64,000 nt of DNA, taken from assembly GCA_934481355.1 (NCBI GenBank), contig CAKSPH010000004.1:1-64000 (forward strand), read 5' to 3'. This DNA is from an uncultured Oscillospiraceae bacterium (GTDB taxonomy: Bacteria > Bacillota > Clostridia > Oscillospirales > Ruminococcaceae). Positions within the stretch are counted from its first letter, which is position 1; every line of letters starts with the position of its first letter. Shown piece after piece: positions 25,248 to 33,572 of this stretch. The translations under genes were made by a program, and so were the position numbers. The notes under the pieces are model-generated. The model was not told where the DNA came from. It saw only the letters and a list, made by a program, of their open reading frames with translations, and did no database searches.

Positions 25248-26465
25248 TTACTGAGCGGCAGGTCTGGGGTTATTCCCGCGCACCAGCACGCCCGTTATGC
25301 CGTCCTCGGTAAATGTGAGCGTATCTGCCACCGGGTCGTATACAAAGAAGTCCCTGGTTCCGTCATTGTTGAAGATCTCCGCTCCATCTGCGGTCACAAG
25401 GCAGGCAAACGTGCCATTAAGCGTATCTCCGGAGTACACCCCGACCTCCTGCTCAGTGAATCTGAGGATATACTCTCCGGTAATGCCGTTCTCGTCGGCA
25501 TATTCCCAGAAGTCCTTATCGCCGACAGTTTTCATGCTCCATGTGCCGTATATCCAGTCCGATTCAGGTCTGGGATTCTCCCCGCGCGCCAGCACGCCCG
25601 TTATGCCGTCCTCGGTAAATGTGAGCGTATCCGCCGCCGGGTCGTAAACTATGCTGTCTTTGGTTCCGTCATCGTTGAATATCTCAGCGCCCTCGTCGGT
25701 TATGCGATAAGCATATGTGCCGATCAGCTCCTCTCCGGTGTATACATCGACATTCTGTGCGGTGAATTTGAGGATATACTCTTTGCTGATGCCATTTTCG
25801 CAGGCATATTCCCAGAAATCCTGACCGTTTACCGCTACCATGCTCCATGTGCCATATATCCAGTCGGCGATATAATCCACCTGCGGCGCGGTCTGACGGG
25901 GATTTTCGCCGCGCTTCAGGACTATCGCCTGCCCGCTTTCCTCTGCGTAAAGCATATCCGAGCTCTGGTCGTAGGTCAGAGCCACCCACACATAACCATT
26001 GTCCTTGTAAATCTCCGCACCCTCGTCCGTTATCGCATAGGTCATGGTATCCGTAAGCCCGGCGGTGCCGGTCAGGACCTGGCAGCCGTCCTTATCGAAA
26101 ACGAGCTGATACTCGCTGTCGAGGTCATTTTCGTCAGCATAGCTCCAGTAATCTGCGCCGTTAACGCTGACTACGCTCCACGTTCCGTATATCCAGTCCG
26201 CAATATAACTTTCAGTATTCTCAGGCTGAGAAGCTGTTTCGGCGGGAACTGTGGTTTCCTCCGGCGCGGTCGTCACCGGAATATCCGTCTGCTCCGGCGC
26301 TTCACCGGAAGTTTCTTCTGTCGGAGCCTGCACGGTCGGCTCTGCCGCGGATGTTCCCTCCAGAGTGGGCTCCGGCTGGGAGCTGACGCTCTCCTCCTGC
26401 GCTGAACAGCCGGTTAATAACGCCGCAGAAAGCACTGCGGCTGTAATGACGCTGTGTCTCTTCAT
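25248..26465 (-). CDS. Lipoprotein with three tandem ~95-residue GTW domains
   Basis: 405 aa from MKRHSVITAAVLSAALLTGC (lipobox LTGC), with GGAGGT upstream. A Thr/Glu/Pro-rich linker (about 25-95) is followed by three repeats. Each opens DWIYGTWS and closes with a Leu/Val-rich strand before RG(E/N)NPR. Repeats 2 and 3 are nearly identical in DNA (compare 25258-25320 with 25568-25650), so the duplication is recent or homogenised; repeat 1 is more diverged. Predicted beta-rich, lipocalin-like and surface-anchored. Function unknown. Confidence 0.75.
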   Translation of the reverse strand: MKRHSVITAAVLSAALLTGCSAQEESVSSQPEPTLEGTSAAEPTVQAPTEETSGEAPEQTDIPVTTAPEETTVPAETASQPENTESYIADWIYGTWSVVSVNGADYWSYADENDLDSEYQLVFDKDGCQVLTGTAGLTDTMTYAITDEGAEIYKDNGYVWVALTYDQSSDMLYAEESGQAIVLKRGENPRQTAPQVDYIADWIYGTWSMVAVNGQDFWEYACENGISKEYILKFTAQNVDVYTGEELIGTYAYRITDEGAEIFNDDGTKDSIVYDPAADTLTFTEDGITGVLARGENPRPESDWIYGTWSMKTVGDKDFWEYADENGITGEYILRFTEQEVGVYSGDTLNGTFACLVTADGAEIFNNDGTRDFFVYDPVADTLTFTEDGITGVLVRGNNPRPAAQ

Positions 26466-26494
26466 AAATCTACCTCCATCAGATGTATGGTTAC

Positions 26495-26523
26495 ATTGTA
26501 TCACATTTTCCGGATTTCTGCAA
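26495..26523 (-). promoter_or_regulatory. Promoter of the 405-aa lipoprotein
   Basis: Minus strand TTGCAG (26523-26518), 17-bp spacer, TACAAT (26500-26495). Confidence 0.75.
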
Positions 26524-26606
26524 GTGCAGGAAATGTGTTGATGAATTACTCCTGCTTTTCCGGGAATAATAACCGTACAAATCCATTTCAGAAAGGAACG
26601 TTTCAC

Positions 26607-28169
26607 ATGAAGGATATGTTTTGCTTCCAGTGCCAGCAGACCGCGCACAACACCGGCTGCGAGGGAAAGGCAGGGGTCTGCGGAAAGAAAGCGGACACCG
26701 CGAACTATCAGGACGAGATAATCAGCGCGCTGATAGGTCTCGCCCGCGCCGCGAAAAACGGCAGACCCACCGAAACCACAGACGCGCTGGTTGAAAAGGC
26801 ACTTTTCACCACGATAACCAACGTAAATTTCAACAATTCAACGGTGAAAGCCGTAAAAACCGAGGTCGAAAAGGAAAAGGGGCGCATTTCCGCCGAGAAA
26901 TTTGAGGACTACCCAATGGAGAACATCTGGGACGGCAACGCGGATATCCGCTCGCTGAAATCCCTGATACTCTTCGGGCTTAAGGGAATGGCGGCGTATG
27001 CCTACCACGCGCGTATTCTCGGCAAGACCTGCCGGGAGGTCAGCGAGTTCTTCTACGAGGGTCTGTACCATCTCGGCGAGGACGAGCCGCAGGACGTACT
27101 CCTGCCGCTGGTGCTCAAAACCGGAGCCGTGAACCTAAAATGCATGGAGCTTCTTGACAAGGCGAACACCGACGCATACGGAGATCCGGTGCCGACAGTG
27201 GTTCCGCTCACCATTGAAAAAGGACCTTTCATCGTGGTCAGCGGACACGACCTACACGACATGAAGCTCCTGCTGGAGCAGACGGACGGCAAGGGCGTGA
27301 ACATCTACACCCACAGCGAAATGCTCCCGGCGCACGGCTACCCTGAGCTGAAAAAACACCCGCAGCTAAAGGGCAATTTCGGCACCGGCTGGCAGAATCA
27401 GCAGTCGGAATTCCACAACATTCCCGCGCCGATACTGTTCACGACAAACTGCATTATGCCGCTCCGGGAAAGCTACGCTGACCGCGTGTTCACCACCTCT
27501 GTGGTGTCCTATCCGGAGGTAGTCCACATCGGCGAGGACAAGGACTTCACCCCGGTGATAAAGAAAGCCATCGAATGCGGCGGCTACGACGAGCCCAGGG
27601 AAATGACCGGAATGAACGGCGGACATCAGGTGACCACCGGATTCGCGCACAACGCGGTGCTCTCCCACGCGGAGAAGCTCATAGGGCTGATAAAGGCGGG
27701 GAAGATCCGGCACATCTTCCTTATCGGCGGCTGCGATGGGGCCTCGCCCAGCCGCAGATACTACTCGGATTTCGCGCGGCTCACTCCCCCGGACGCGCTG
27801 ATACTGACGCTCGCCTGCGGAAAATACCGCCTGAACGATATGGACCTGGGCGAAATAGACGGTATACCGCGCATTCTGGATATGGGACAGTGCAACGACG
27901 CTTACAGCGCGATAAGAGTCGCCGCTTCCCTTGCGGAGGCTTTCGGCTGCGGAGTCAACGACCTGCCGCTGACGCTGGTGCTCTCATGGTATGAGCAGAA
28001 AGCGGTCTGCATTCTGCTGTCGCTTCTGTACCTCGGGATAAAGAACATCATTCTCGGACCGACCGTGCCGGCTTTCATTTCCCCGGCGGTGCTGGAGGTG
28101 CTCCAGAAAGAATTCGCGCTCAAGGCCGCAACGACCCCGGAAGATGACCTGCGAATGATACTCGGGTAA
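26607..28169 (+). CDS. hcp: Hydroxylamine reductase / hybrid-cluster protein
   Basis: 520 aa from MKDMFCFQCQQ, with AAAGGAA upstream. The N-terminal cluster cysteines are C6, C9, C18 and C25. The hybrid Fe-S-O cluster ligands are all in place: H214, E238, C282, C376 (the persulfide position), C404, C429 and E463, with K465 nearby. The spacing matches the Desulfovibrio protein. It reduces hydroxylamine or NO and protects anaerobes from nitrosative stress. It is monocistronic and ends at a strong terminator. No adjacent hcr reductase or regulator gene is seen. Confidence 0.95.
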   Translation: MKDMFCFQCQQTAHNTGCEGKAGVCGKKADTANYQDEIISALIGLARAAKNGRPTETTDALVEKALFTTITNVNFNNSTVKAVKTEVEKEKGRISAEKFEDYPMENIWDGNADIRSLKSLILFGLKGMAAYAYHARILGKTCREVSEFFYEGLYHLGEDEPQDVLLPLVLKTGAVNLKCMELLDKANTDAYGDPVPTVVPLTIEKGPFIVVSGHDLHDMKLLLEQTDGKGVNIYTHSEMLPAHGYPELKKHPQLKGNFGTGWQNQQSEFHNIPAPILFTTNCIMPLRESYADRVFTTSVVSYPEVVHIGEDKDFTPVIKKAIECGGYDEPREMTGMNGGHQVTTGFAHNAVLSHAEKLIGLIKAGKIRHIFLIGGCDGASPSRRYYSDFARLTPPDALILTLACGKYRLNDMDLGEIDGIPRILDMGQCNDAYSAIRVAASLAEAFGCGVNDLPLTLVLSWYEQKAVCILLSLLYLGIKNIILGPTVPAFISPAVLEVLQKEFALKAATTPEDDLRMILG

Positions 28170-28175
28170 TTAATT

Positions 28176-28248
28176 GTAGGGGAGGGGCTTGCCCCTCCCG
28201 TTTTTCAATATCTCATATAAACGCGGGATGGGCAAGCCCCTCCCCTAC
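28176..28248. repeat. 18-bp inverted repeat flanking the hcp terminator
   Basis: GTAGGGGAGGGGCTTGCC (28176-28193) and its exact complement (28231-28248) are 37 bp apart. The same GGGGAGGGG core occurs at 6700. It looks like a dispersed intergenic repeat whose first arm doubles as a terminator. Confidence 0.65.
28180..28205 (+). terminator. Terminator of hcp
   Basis: GGGAGGGG, loop CTTG, CCCCTCCC, then GTTTTT. Confidence 0.85.
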
Positions 28249-28288
28249 ATATACATACCCCTGGCAAGTGAATGCCGGGGGTTCTGTG

Positions 28289-28927
28289 TTATACATATTT
28301 AAGAACATCATTAAGCGTTTCCGCAACGAAATCCGCCCTGTACTCCGCAAATTCCCTGCGGCTGCCGAAGCCCACCAGCACGGCTATGCACTTCATTCCT
28401 GCATCATGCGCGCCGACTATATCGTGCATTCTGTCGCCTACCATGACGCACTCTTCCGGGGAGGCTCCGGTGCTATCCAGCACATACTGAATGACCGCGA
28501 GCTTGCTGTCGCGGCTTCCGTCCAGCTTTGCCGCGCCGATGAAGTCGAAGTACCCGTCAATGCCGAATTTCTCGAGGATACGCACGCTGAATTCCTCCGG
28601 CTTGGAGGTCGCAAGGCAGACGCGTTTCCCGCGGGTTTTCAGCTCTTTCAGAAATTCCACAGTACCCGGGATAAGCTCGTTTTCAAACAGCCCGGTCCGC
28701 CCGTAGTACTCCCGGTAGAGCCGCACGGCTTCGCGGGCTTTCTCCTCCGGTAATCCCCGCCGGGTGAACTCCACGATAAGCGGCGGGCCTATGAAGCTCC
28801 GCAGGGTCGAGCGCTCCGGAACTTCCATGCCAAGCTTTTCGTATGCGTACATAACTCCGTTGGTGATTCCCATGTAGGGGTTGGTTATGGTTCCGTCAAG
28901 GTCGAGTAAAACAGTGCTGAATCCCAT
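28289..28927 (-). CDS. HAD-family phosphatase (phosphoglycolate phosphatase-like)
   Basis: 212 aa from MGFSTVLLDLDGT; a GAGGT box sits before the ATG and the longer reading frame overlaps the upstream gene. HAD motif I is D9-L-D11-G-T, motif II the Ser in LATSKPEE, and motif IV the Asp pair of VMVGDRMHDIVGA. A helical cap lies between motifs I and II (about 16-80). Such enzymes hydrolyse small phosphate esters or 5'-nucleotides. It follows the uridine phosphorylase gene by 2 nt, which fits a nucleotide salvage or clean-up role, but the substrate is unproven. Confidence 0.85.
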   Translation of the reverse strand: MGFSTVLLDLDGTITNPYMGITNGVMYAYEKLGMEVPERSTLRSFIGPPLIVEFTRRGLPEEKAREAVRLYREYYGRTGLFENELIPGTVEFLKELKTRGKRVCLATSKPEEFSVRILEKFGIDGYFDFIGAAKLDGSRDSKLAVIQYVLDSTGASPEECVMVGDRMHDIVGAHDAGMKCIAVLVGFGSRREFAEYRADFVAETLNDVLKYV

Positions 28928-28929
28928 AT

Positions 28930-29721
28930 TTACCTCTTCCTGTCGGACTGTATCAGCCTGCGGATAGCTCCCACCGCGCACTTTATAGCGCGCTCGCTGC
29001 TTTCGCAACGCTTGTCCGGGAGCCCCGCGTTGGTGCGCTCGACATTCCACAGGGCCGTCAGGACTGCTCCCGCCCTTGCTCCGCGCAGAATCGCAACGGA
29101 GAATATCGCCGCCGCTTCCATCTCGGAGGTAAGACAGCCGCATTTGAGATAGCCCTCCCACGCGCCGCACAGCCTGGCGGAAACGGCGGTGTCACGGGGG
29201 TCTATCTCGCCGTAGAAATTGTCCTTGGAATGCACCACTCCAACGTGGCAGCGGTTTCCGTCCTCGTCCGTGGAAAGCTCATCGCCTGCGGCCTTCAGCG
29301 CGCTGACTACCTCGAAATCCGCAACGGCTGGGTAGTCGTCCGGGATATACTCGTGGCTGGTGCCCTCGCTGCGGACTGCCGCGCTTGCGACAAGCAGGTC
29401 GCCGCCGACGACCTTAAGGTTTATCCCGCCGCTGGTGCCAACGCGGATAAACGTGTCTGCGCCGCACTTTATCAGCTCCTCCACCGCTATCGCCGCAGAG
29501 GGGCCGCCTATTCCCGTGGAGCACACGCTGACCTTCTCGCCGTCAAGATATCCGGTATATACAGTGTATTCGCGGTTGCTGGCTATCAGCTTCGCGCCGT
29601 CCAGCTTTCCGGCTATCTTCGGCACCCTGCCCGGGTCGCCGGGAAGTATGACGTACCTGCCGATATCGCCCTTTCTGGTTCTCAGGTGGAACATGATCTC
29701 ATCAGAAATAATGCTTTCCAT
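28930..29721 (-). CDS. Uridine phosphorylase-like nucleoside phosphorylase
   Basis: 263 aa. Nucleoside phosphorylase family I features: VILPGDPGRVPKIA (phosphate-binding), the FIRVGTSGGINLKV loop, and CLTSEMEAAAIFSVA, whose Glu-Met-Glu binds ribose. The overall pattern is closest to bacterial Udp. It cleaves uridine with phosphate to uracil and ribose-1-phosphate in the cytoplasm. It is part of a long leftward gene run and tightly followed by the HAD phosphatase. Confidence 0.85.
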   Translation of the reverse strand: MESIISDEIMFHLRTRKGDIGRYVILPGDPGRVPKIAGKLDGAKLIASNREYTVYTGYLDGEKVSVCSTGIGGPSAAIAVEELIKCGADTFIRVGTSGGINLKVVGGDLLVASAAVRSEGTSHEYIPDDYPAVADFEVVSALKAAGDELSTDEDGNRCHVGVVHSKDNFYGEIDPRDTAVSARLCGAWEGYLKCGCLTSEMEAAAIFSVAILRGARAGAVLTALWNVERTNAGLPDKRCESSERAIKCAVGAIRRLIQSDRKR

Positions 29722-29736
29722 GGTGCTTCCTCCTTG

Positions 29737-30258
29737 TTACTCGTCGTCATCGTCATGGCTGAGGATAGAGGGCGCCTGCGCTCTCGCCTCCGCCGCCTTT
29801 CTGTCAAGCCACTTCGGAATATTTATGAGCATTGCGATGACCACCGCAAGCACGGTGAGCGCAATGCACGGCATATAGAGCGTCGTCGGGCCCACGCTGA
29901 GCTCCGGGTCTGCGGCGTTCGTCACGAACAGGTAGTAGGTCACAAGAGAGCCTGTCGCCGCAGCGCAGTCGATTATCGCCGCGATCCTTGAATGTCCCAG
30001 CATGATGACAAATGTTCCCGCAATGTAAATGCAGGAGGTTATCAGCCATATAAGTATCGCGGGATTTCCCGTAACGCCGGGGTCGTATTCGCCTATCCAG
30101 ATAGCTATGGGACCCAGGATACCAAAGCACAGCGCGCCGATGGAAGTCCCTATCAGCATGAGTACTTTCAGCGCAATGACGATGTATTTTGCCGCGCCCT
30201 CGCCCTGATCAGGCACAAAGAACATGAAATCTTCGTGCTTTTTCTTTTTCTTGCTCAT
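29737..30258 (-). CDS. Four-helix membrane protein, unknown
   Basis: 173 aa. A Lys-rich N-terminus (MSKKKKKHEDF) is followed by four hydrophobic segments (about 24-55, 65-85, 92-115, 125-150), then a cytoplasmic tail ending in HDDDDE. No domain is recognised. It starts just after the DUF624 gene, which also has an Asp-rich tail (DYDDDDEE), so the two may interact or be co-regulated. That is inference only. Confidence 0.6.
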   Translation of the reverse strand: MSKKKKKHEDFMFFVPDQGEGAAKYIVIALKVLMLIGTSIGALCFGILGPIAIWIGEYDPGVTGNPAILIWLITSCIYIAGTFVIMLGHSRIAAIIDCAAATGSLVTYYLFVTNAADPELSVGPTTLYMPCIALTVLAVVIAMLINIPKWLDRKAAEARAQAPSILSHDDDDE

Positions 30259-30259
30259 A

Positions 30260-31078
30260 TCACTTTATGACCTTTCCGCCCCTGTCCTGCTTTTTCAGCT
30301 TCATGGGAGCCTCCTCGCCGCCGTGATCCTCGAACAGTACTTCCTCGTCATCGTCGTCATAGTCCGGGATCTCCGGATTAGTAAGACCCTGCTGCTCGTA
30401 GAACGGGTTGATTATGAACTTCTGTATAGCCGGGTAGCTGTTGAACACCGACAGGAACGATATCCACGCCAGCGGGAACAGCGGCATCAGCAGGAGCACC
30501 GGCAGACAGAACATACACAGCGCGATGTACACAAGGATAACCGCCAGGGTGATGAGGTTGCCCTTGAGGTTCACGAACGCCAGGATCAGCGAGTTGCGGA
30601 GTATCTGCGGCATTTTGAGGTTCAGCGCAACTATCTGCGGGAAGATGTAGAAATTCATCAGCAGAACGATTATCTCCACTGCCATGATGAGCGCATAGAA
30701 CAGCCAGTAGGGCTTGTCGTCCTGATCAATGACCGAGCTGAAAAAGAAGAAGCTGAATATCGCCACGCATATACACCAGACATCGAACACTCCGATACCG
30801 ATTGACTGCCAGAAATTCTTCTTGAACGCTTTCCAGAATTCATGGAACACGAACTGTGGTCTTTCAAGGTAGATATTCCGCATAAGGTGCGTCATAGCCG
30901 CCGTTGCCGGACCGAAAGTCACTATCGGAATACAGAACAGGAAGTATATCAGGTTTATCTTGAAGAACGTCCAGAACTTGTTGGTGAACATCTCCCAGAA
31001 CCTGAAGAACGGCTTTTTCTGCTTTCCGTGCTTTGCTATGCCGGAGCCGGCGACATTGTTGTTGTAGAACAGACCCAT
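30260..31078 (-). CDS. DUF624 (YesL-type) membrane protein
   Basis: 272 aa with about five to six helices. The family pattern is clear near the N-terminus: FWTFFKINLIYFLFCIPIVTFGPATAAMTHLMRNI, with HEFWKAFKKNFWQS after it. YesL relatives commonly sit beside sugar ABC transporters or glycoside hydrolases; a carbohydrate-linked role is the usual guess. Here the GH5 and CotH genes lie upstream in the same run. The tail is acidic, then basic. AAAGGA precedes the ATG. Confidence 0.8.
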   Translation of the reverse strand: MGLFYNNNVAGSGIAKHGKQKKPFFRFWEMFTNKFWTFFKINLIYFLFCIPIVTFGPATAAMTHLMRNIYLERPQFVFHEFWKAFKKNFWQSIGIGVFDVWCICVAIFSFFFFSSVIDQDDKPYWLFYALIMAVEIIVLLMNFYIFPQIVALNLKMPQILRNSLILAFVNLKGNLITLAVILVYIALCMFCLPVLLLMPLFPLAWISFLSVFNSYPAIQKFIINPFYEQQGLTNPEIPDYDDDDEEVLFEDHGGEEAPMKLKKQDRGGKVIK

Positions 31079-31099
31079 AATTATCCTTTCATGTGCTTG

Positions 31100-31207
31100 T
31101 TAATATAGTACAGCCTGAACGATTATTCCGATTATCATGACCACAGCCATGATCAGTGCGACCACACGGAAAACACGCATCATGCGCTGTCTTTTCTTCT
31201 CATCCAT
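31100..31207 (-). CDS. 35-aa single-helix membrane peptide
   Basis: ATG at 31207 with AAAGGAG 6 nt upstream encodes a basic N-terminus (MDEKKRQRMMRVFRV) and one hydrophobic helix (VALIMAVVMIIGIIVQAV), ending LY. It fits between cotH (16 nt) and the DUF624 gene (21 nt) with no other reading frame in the gap. It resembles in layout the small DUF4044-type proteins of Firmicutes, but a family match is not claimed. Confidence 0.6.
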   Translation of the reverse strand: MDEKKRQRMMRVFRVVALIMAVVMIIGIIVQAVLY

Positions 31208-31223
31208 AATATCTCCTTTGACG

Positions 31224-33572
31224 TCAGCCCCCGGAAACCTCGCGGTAGGCTCCGTAGTCCTGAAGGGCGTAAACATAACCGTCCGCTATGCCGGGTATTT
31301 CAACGCTGCGCAGGATATTCCCGCCGGAATCAGAAAGAACAAGGGTCTCGCCCTTTTTCAGGCTGAAACTGCACTGTAGCTGATGGAGCGCCTCCTGCGA
31401 CTTATTGTTGTCGGTAACTATCATCAGCGTGCCGCCCGCGGGGATCGTCTGCGCCGGGAGCGCCCAGCGCTGTAAGTTCTCCGGCTTGTCCGTGAGGTAC
31501 AGTCCGGAGGTGGAGACCGGCACCGTATTCGGGTTTGAAAGCACTATGTATCCGGCTTTCTTACGGGTGCATATCTCCTGAATCTGTATCGGGGAATCCG
31601 TGGTCTGCGCCTGCTCTGTGATGAGCTTCGCAGCGACCCTGCCCTCCACGTCCGCCATTTCTGCGGAGATGGTGAGCACCGGCTCGGTGTACTGCCGTCC
31701 GTTTATCTCCCAGCAGACGAACTGCCAGCCGTCCGCCGTTTCAGCGGAAAGCTCCACGCTGACCTCCTTATCGTAGGTCGCCCAGAGCGAGCCGCGCCCG
31801 CGCTTCGTCCGTGAGCTGAGCGTCGTCACCGCGCCCTTTGCGGAGCTTACAGACACTGAGTATTCTTCGCCGCTCCATTCGAACAGCTTTCGCATATCGC
31901 CGAACACTACGCGCTTTCTCACCTTGGCGAACTTGCGTATCTGCTCCCGGCTGTCCGCGAAAGTCCCGGGGTTCGCCCAGTCGGAGGTGTATCCGTGCTC
32001 CAGCGCGTACATCTGCTCGGTATCGCTCTTTTCGCACAGCTCGTCCAGGGTCTCGTTGATGTGGTTTTCCTCAAAGGCATATGAGGTCAGGTCGGACATC
32101 ACCGCCGCGTATTTCTGCCGCATATCCTCGCGCTTCAGCAGGGCTATCATCGCCTTGCTTTCGCCGCTCATGTGGGTGCCTTCAAGCAGGTCTTTCAGCG
32201 TGTTCAGCCGCGGGGTCTCGCCGTAGAGGCTCCATGCAAACTCCGCGTCAAAGAACATGAACCGCCAGCGCCCGTCACGGAAGCCCTCAGCTTCCTCGCC
32301 CTCGGATGGGTAATACCGGAACGCCTTGTAGTTGTTCCCCGGCCAGTCCTTGTTGGAAATGAATATCTGCATACAATAGTACTGCATGAGATTATCTATA
32401 TCCACAAGCCGGCAGAACTCCCCGAAAATCCTGTCGTCCGTAAGATCCTTGTCGTAGTATTCCAGCACCCTGGCGTAATCCGCAAGGGCTCTTTCGCTGC
32501 CCTCGTCCGCGTACTCGGTGTTGCTCACTATTTCGTAGTTCTCCTTGCTTCCGCCGAACTGCGTCGCAAGGTAGTCCTCGTTGTAATTCTCATGGAGCCA
32601 CGCAAAGCCGTAATACTCCCCGTTCAGGAACACCGCCGCCGGGGCGGTGTGCTGCGTCACGGGATAGCCGTAGTCCTGCGCGAGCTTCTGTGAGAGCTCG
32701 TCGCGCACGCCCGCGAATTCCCGGTCGTTCGCGCCGTTTCTCAGCACCAGACGGTCGTATTCCGTCACCGGAACTCCGTCCGCGTTTTCCTCTCCGGGGA
32801 AGAAAGCGTACTTGAACTTTCCGTTATCCGGGTCGTAGTCCTTACGCGCGATGAGCCTCAGCGACTTCTGGTCGGGAACTCTCGAATAACCGCCGGAGAG
32901 CCTTACGCCCGCCGCCTGGTCTATTACCTTGTTCCCGCTGCTCTCGAACACCTCAACGTATATGGGGCGCTCCCACTCCCGCCCGGTCTGGAAGTAGTTC
33001 CCCGGTGCGGTATAGGGAATCTCCTCGCCGGGGTGCTCCGCAACGTAATCATCATATATCTTTCCGGGGACTGCGATTCCGTACTCATAGTCGTAGAGGT
33101 TGTACGGGTCGGTGCTCAGCACGAAAATCAGCGTTTCACTGCCGAAGCGCTCGTTTACGTCCTGCCCGACAACATAGCTGACCGTATGTATACTGCCGAC
33201 TGTGCCGTCAGCGTTGACAGCCGCCGCCTTTATGGTGGAGGCTCTGACCTCCTGCGTGGCGTTTATCTCAATGGGCTGGGAGTACAGCTCGCCGACGCCG
33301 TTTCCTGGGTCCGAGCCGTCCGTAGTGAACCATATGTTGCCGTCGCCGGAGAGCTCCACCGAGATATTCTCGGAATAAAACCCGGAGGGCACCGAGAAGC
33401 TCACCTTGTCTGACCATTCCTCCGGCTGGAGGGAAGTTTCGGTAAACGACAGCTCGCCGTCCTCTGCCTGAGAGGCGTCAATGCGGTACTCCTGCGGAGG
33501 GTGGAGCGTGTATATCAGCGCGGAAGCCGCTCCCAGAAGCACAACTACACACAATATGATGATTCTTTTCAT
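31224..33572 (-). CDS. Secreted CotH-family protein kinase with accessory domains
   Basis: 782 aa. An N-terminal signal/anchor (MKRIIILCVVVLLGAASAL) is followed by a chitobiase/FN3-like domain (about 50-135, with IWFTTDGSDP). The CotH kinase core lies at about 200-520: YDRLVLRNG...RDELSQKLA, then SNKDWPGNNYKAFRYY (catalytic Asp/Asn) and WRFMFFDAEFAW (metal-binding Asp). The C-terminal ~110 residues are lamin-tail-like (IQIQEICTRKKAGYIVLSNPN...IPAGGTLMIV). Known CotH proteins phosphorylate secreted spore-coat proteins; the target here is unknown. Its ATG overlaps the GH5 stop (ATGA). Confidence 0.85.
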   Translation of the reverse strand: MKRIIILCVVVLLGAASALIYTLHPPQEYRIDASQAEDGELSFTETSLQPEEWSDKVSFSVPSGFYSENISVELSGDGNIWFTTDGSDPGNGVGELYSQPIEINATQEVRASTIKAAAVNADGTVGSIHTVSYVVGQDVNERFGSETLIFVLSTDPYNLYDYEYGIAVPGKIYDDYVAEHPGEEIPYTAPGNYFQTGREWERPIYVEVFESSGNKVIDQAAGVRLSGGYSRVPDQKSLRLIARKDYDPDNGKFKYAFFPGEENADGVPVTEYDRLVLRNGANDREFAGVRDELSQKLAQDYGYPVTQHTAPAAVFLNGEYYGFAWLHENYNEDYLATQFGGSKENYEIVSNTEYADEGSERALADYARVLEYYDKDLTDDRIFGEFCRLVDIDNLMQYYCMQIFISNKDWPGNNYKAFRYYPSEGEEAEGFRDGRWRFMFFDAEFAWSLYGETPRLNTLKDLLEGTHMSGESKAMIALLKREDMRQKYAAVMSDLTSYAFEENHINETLDELCEKSDTEQMYALEHGYTSDWANPGTFADSREQIRKFAKVRKRVVFGDMRKLFEWSGEEYSVSVSSAKGAVTTLSSRTKRGRGSLWATYDKEVSVELSAETADGWQFVCWEINGRQYTEPVLTISAEMADVEGRVAAKLITEQAQTTDSPIQIQEICTRKKAGYIVLSNPNTVPVSTSGLYLTDKPENLQRWALPAQTIPAGGTLMIVTDNNKSQEALHQLQCSFSLKKGETLVLSDSGGNILRSVEIPGIADGYVYALQDYGAYREVSGG

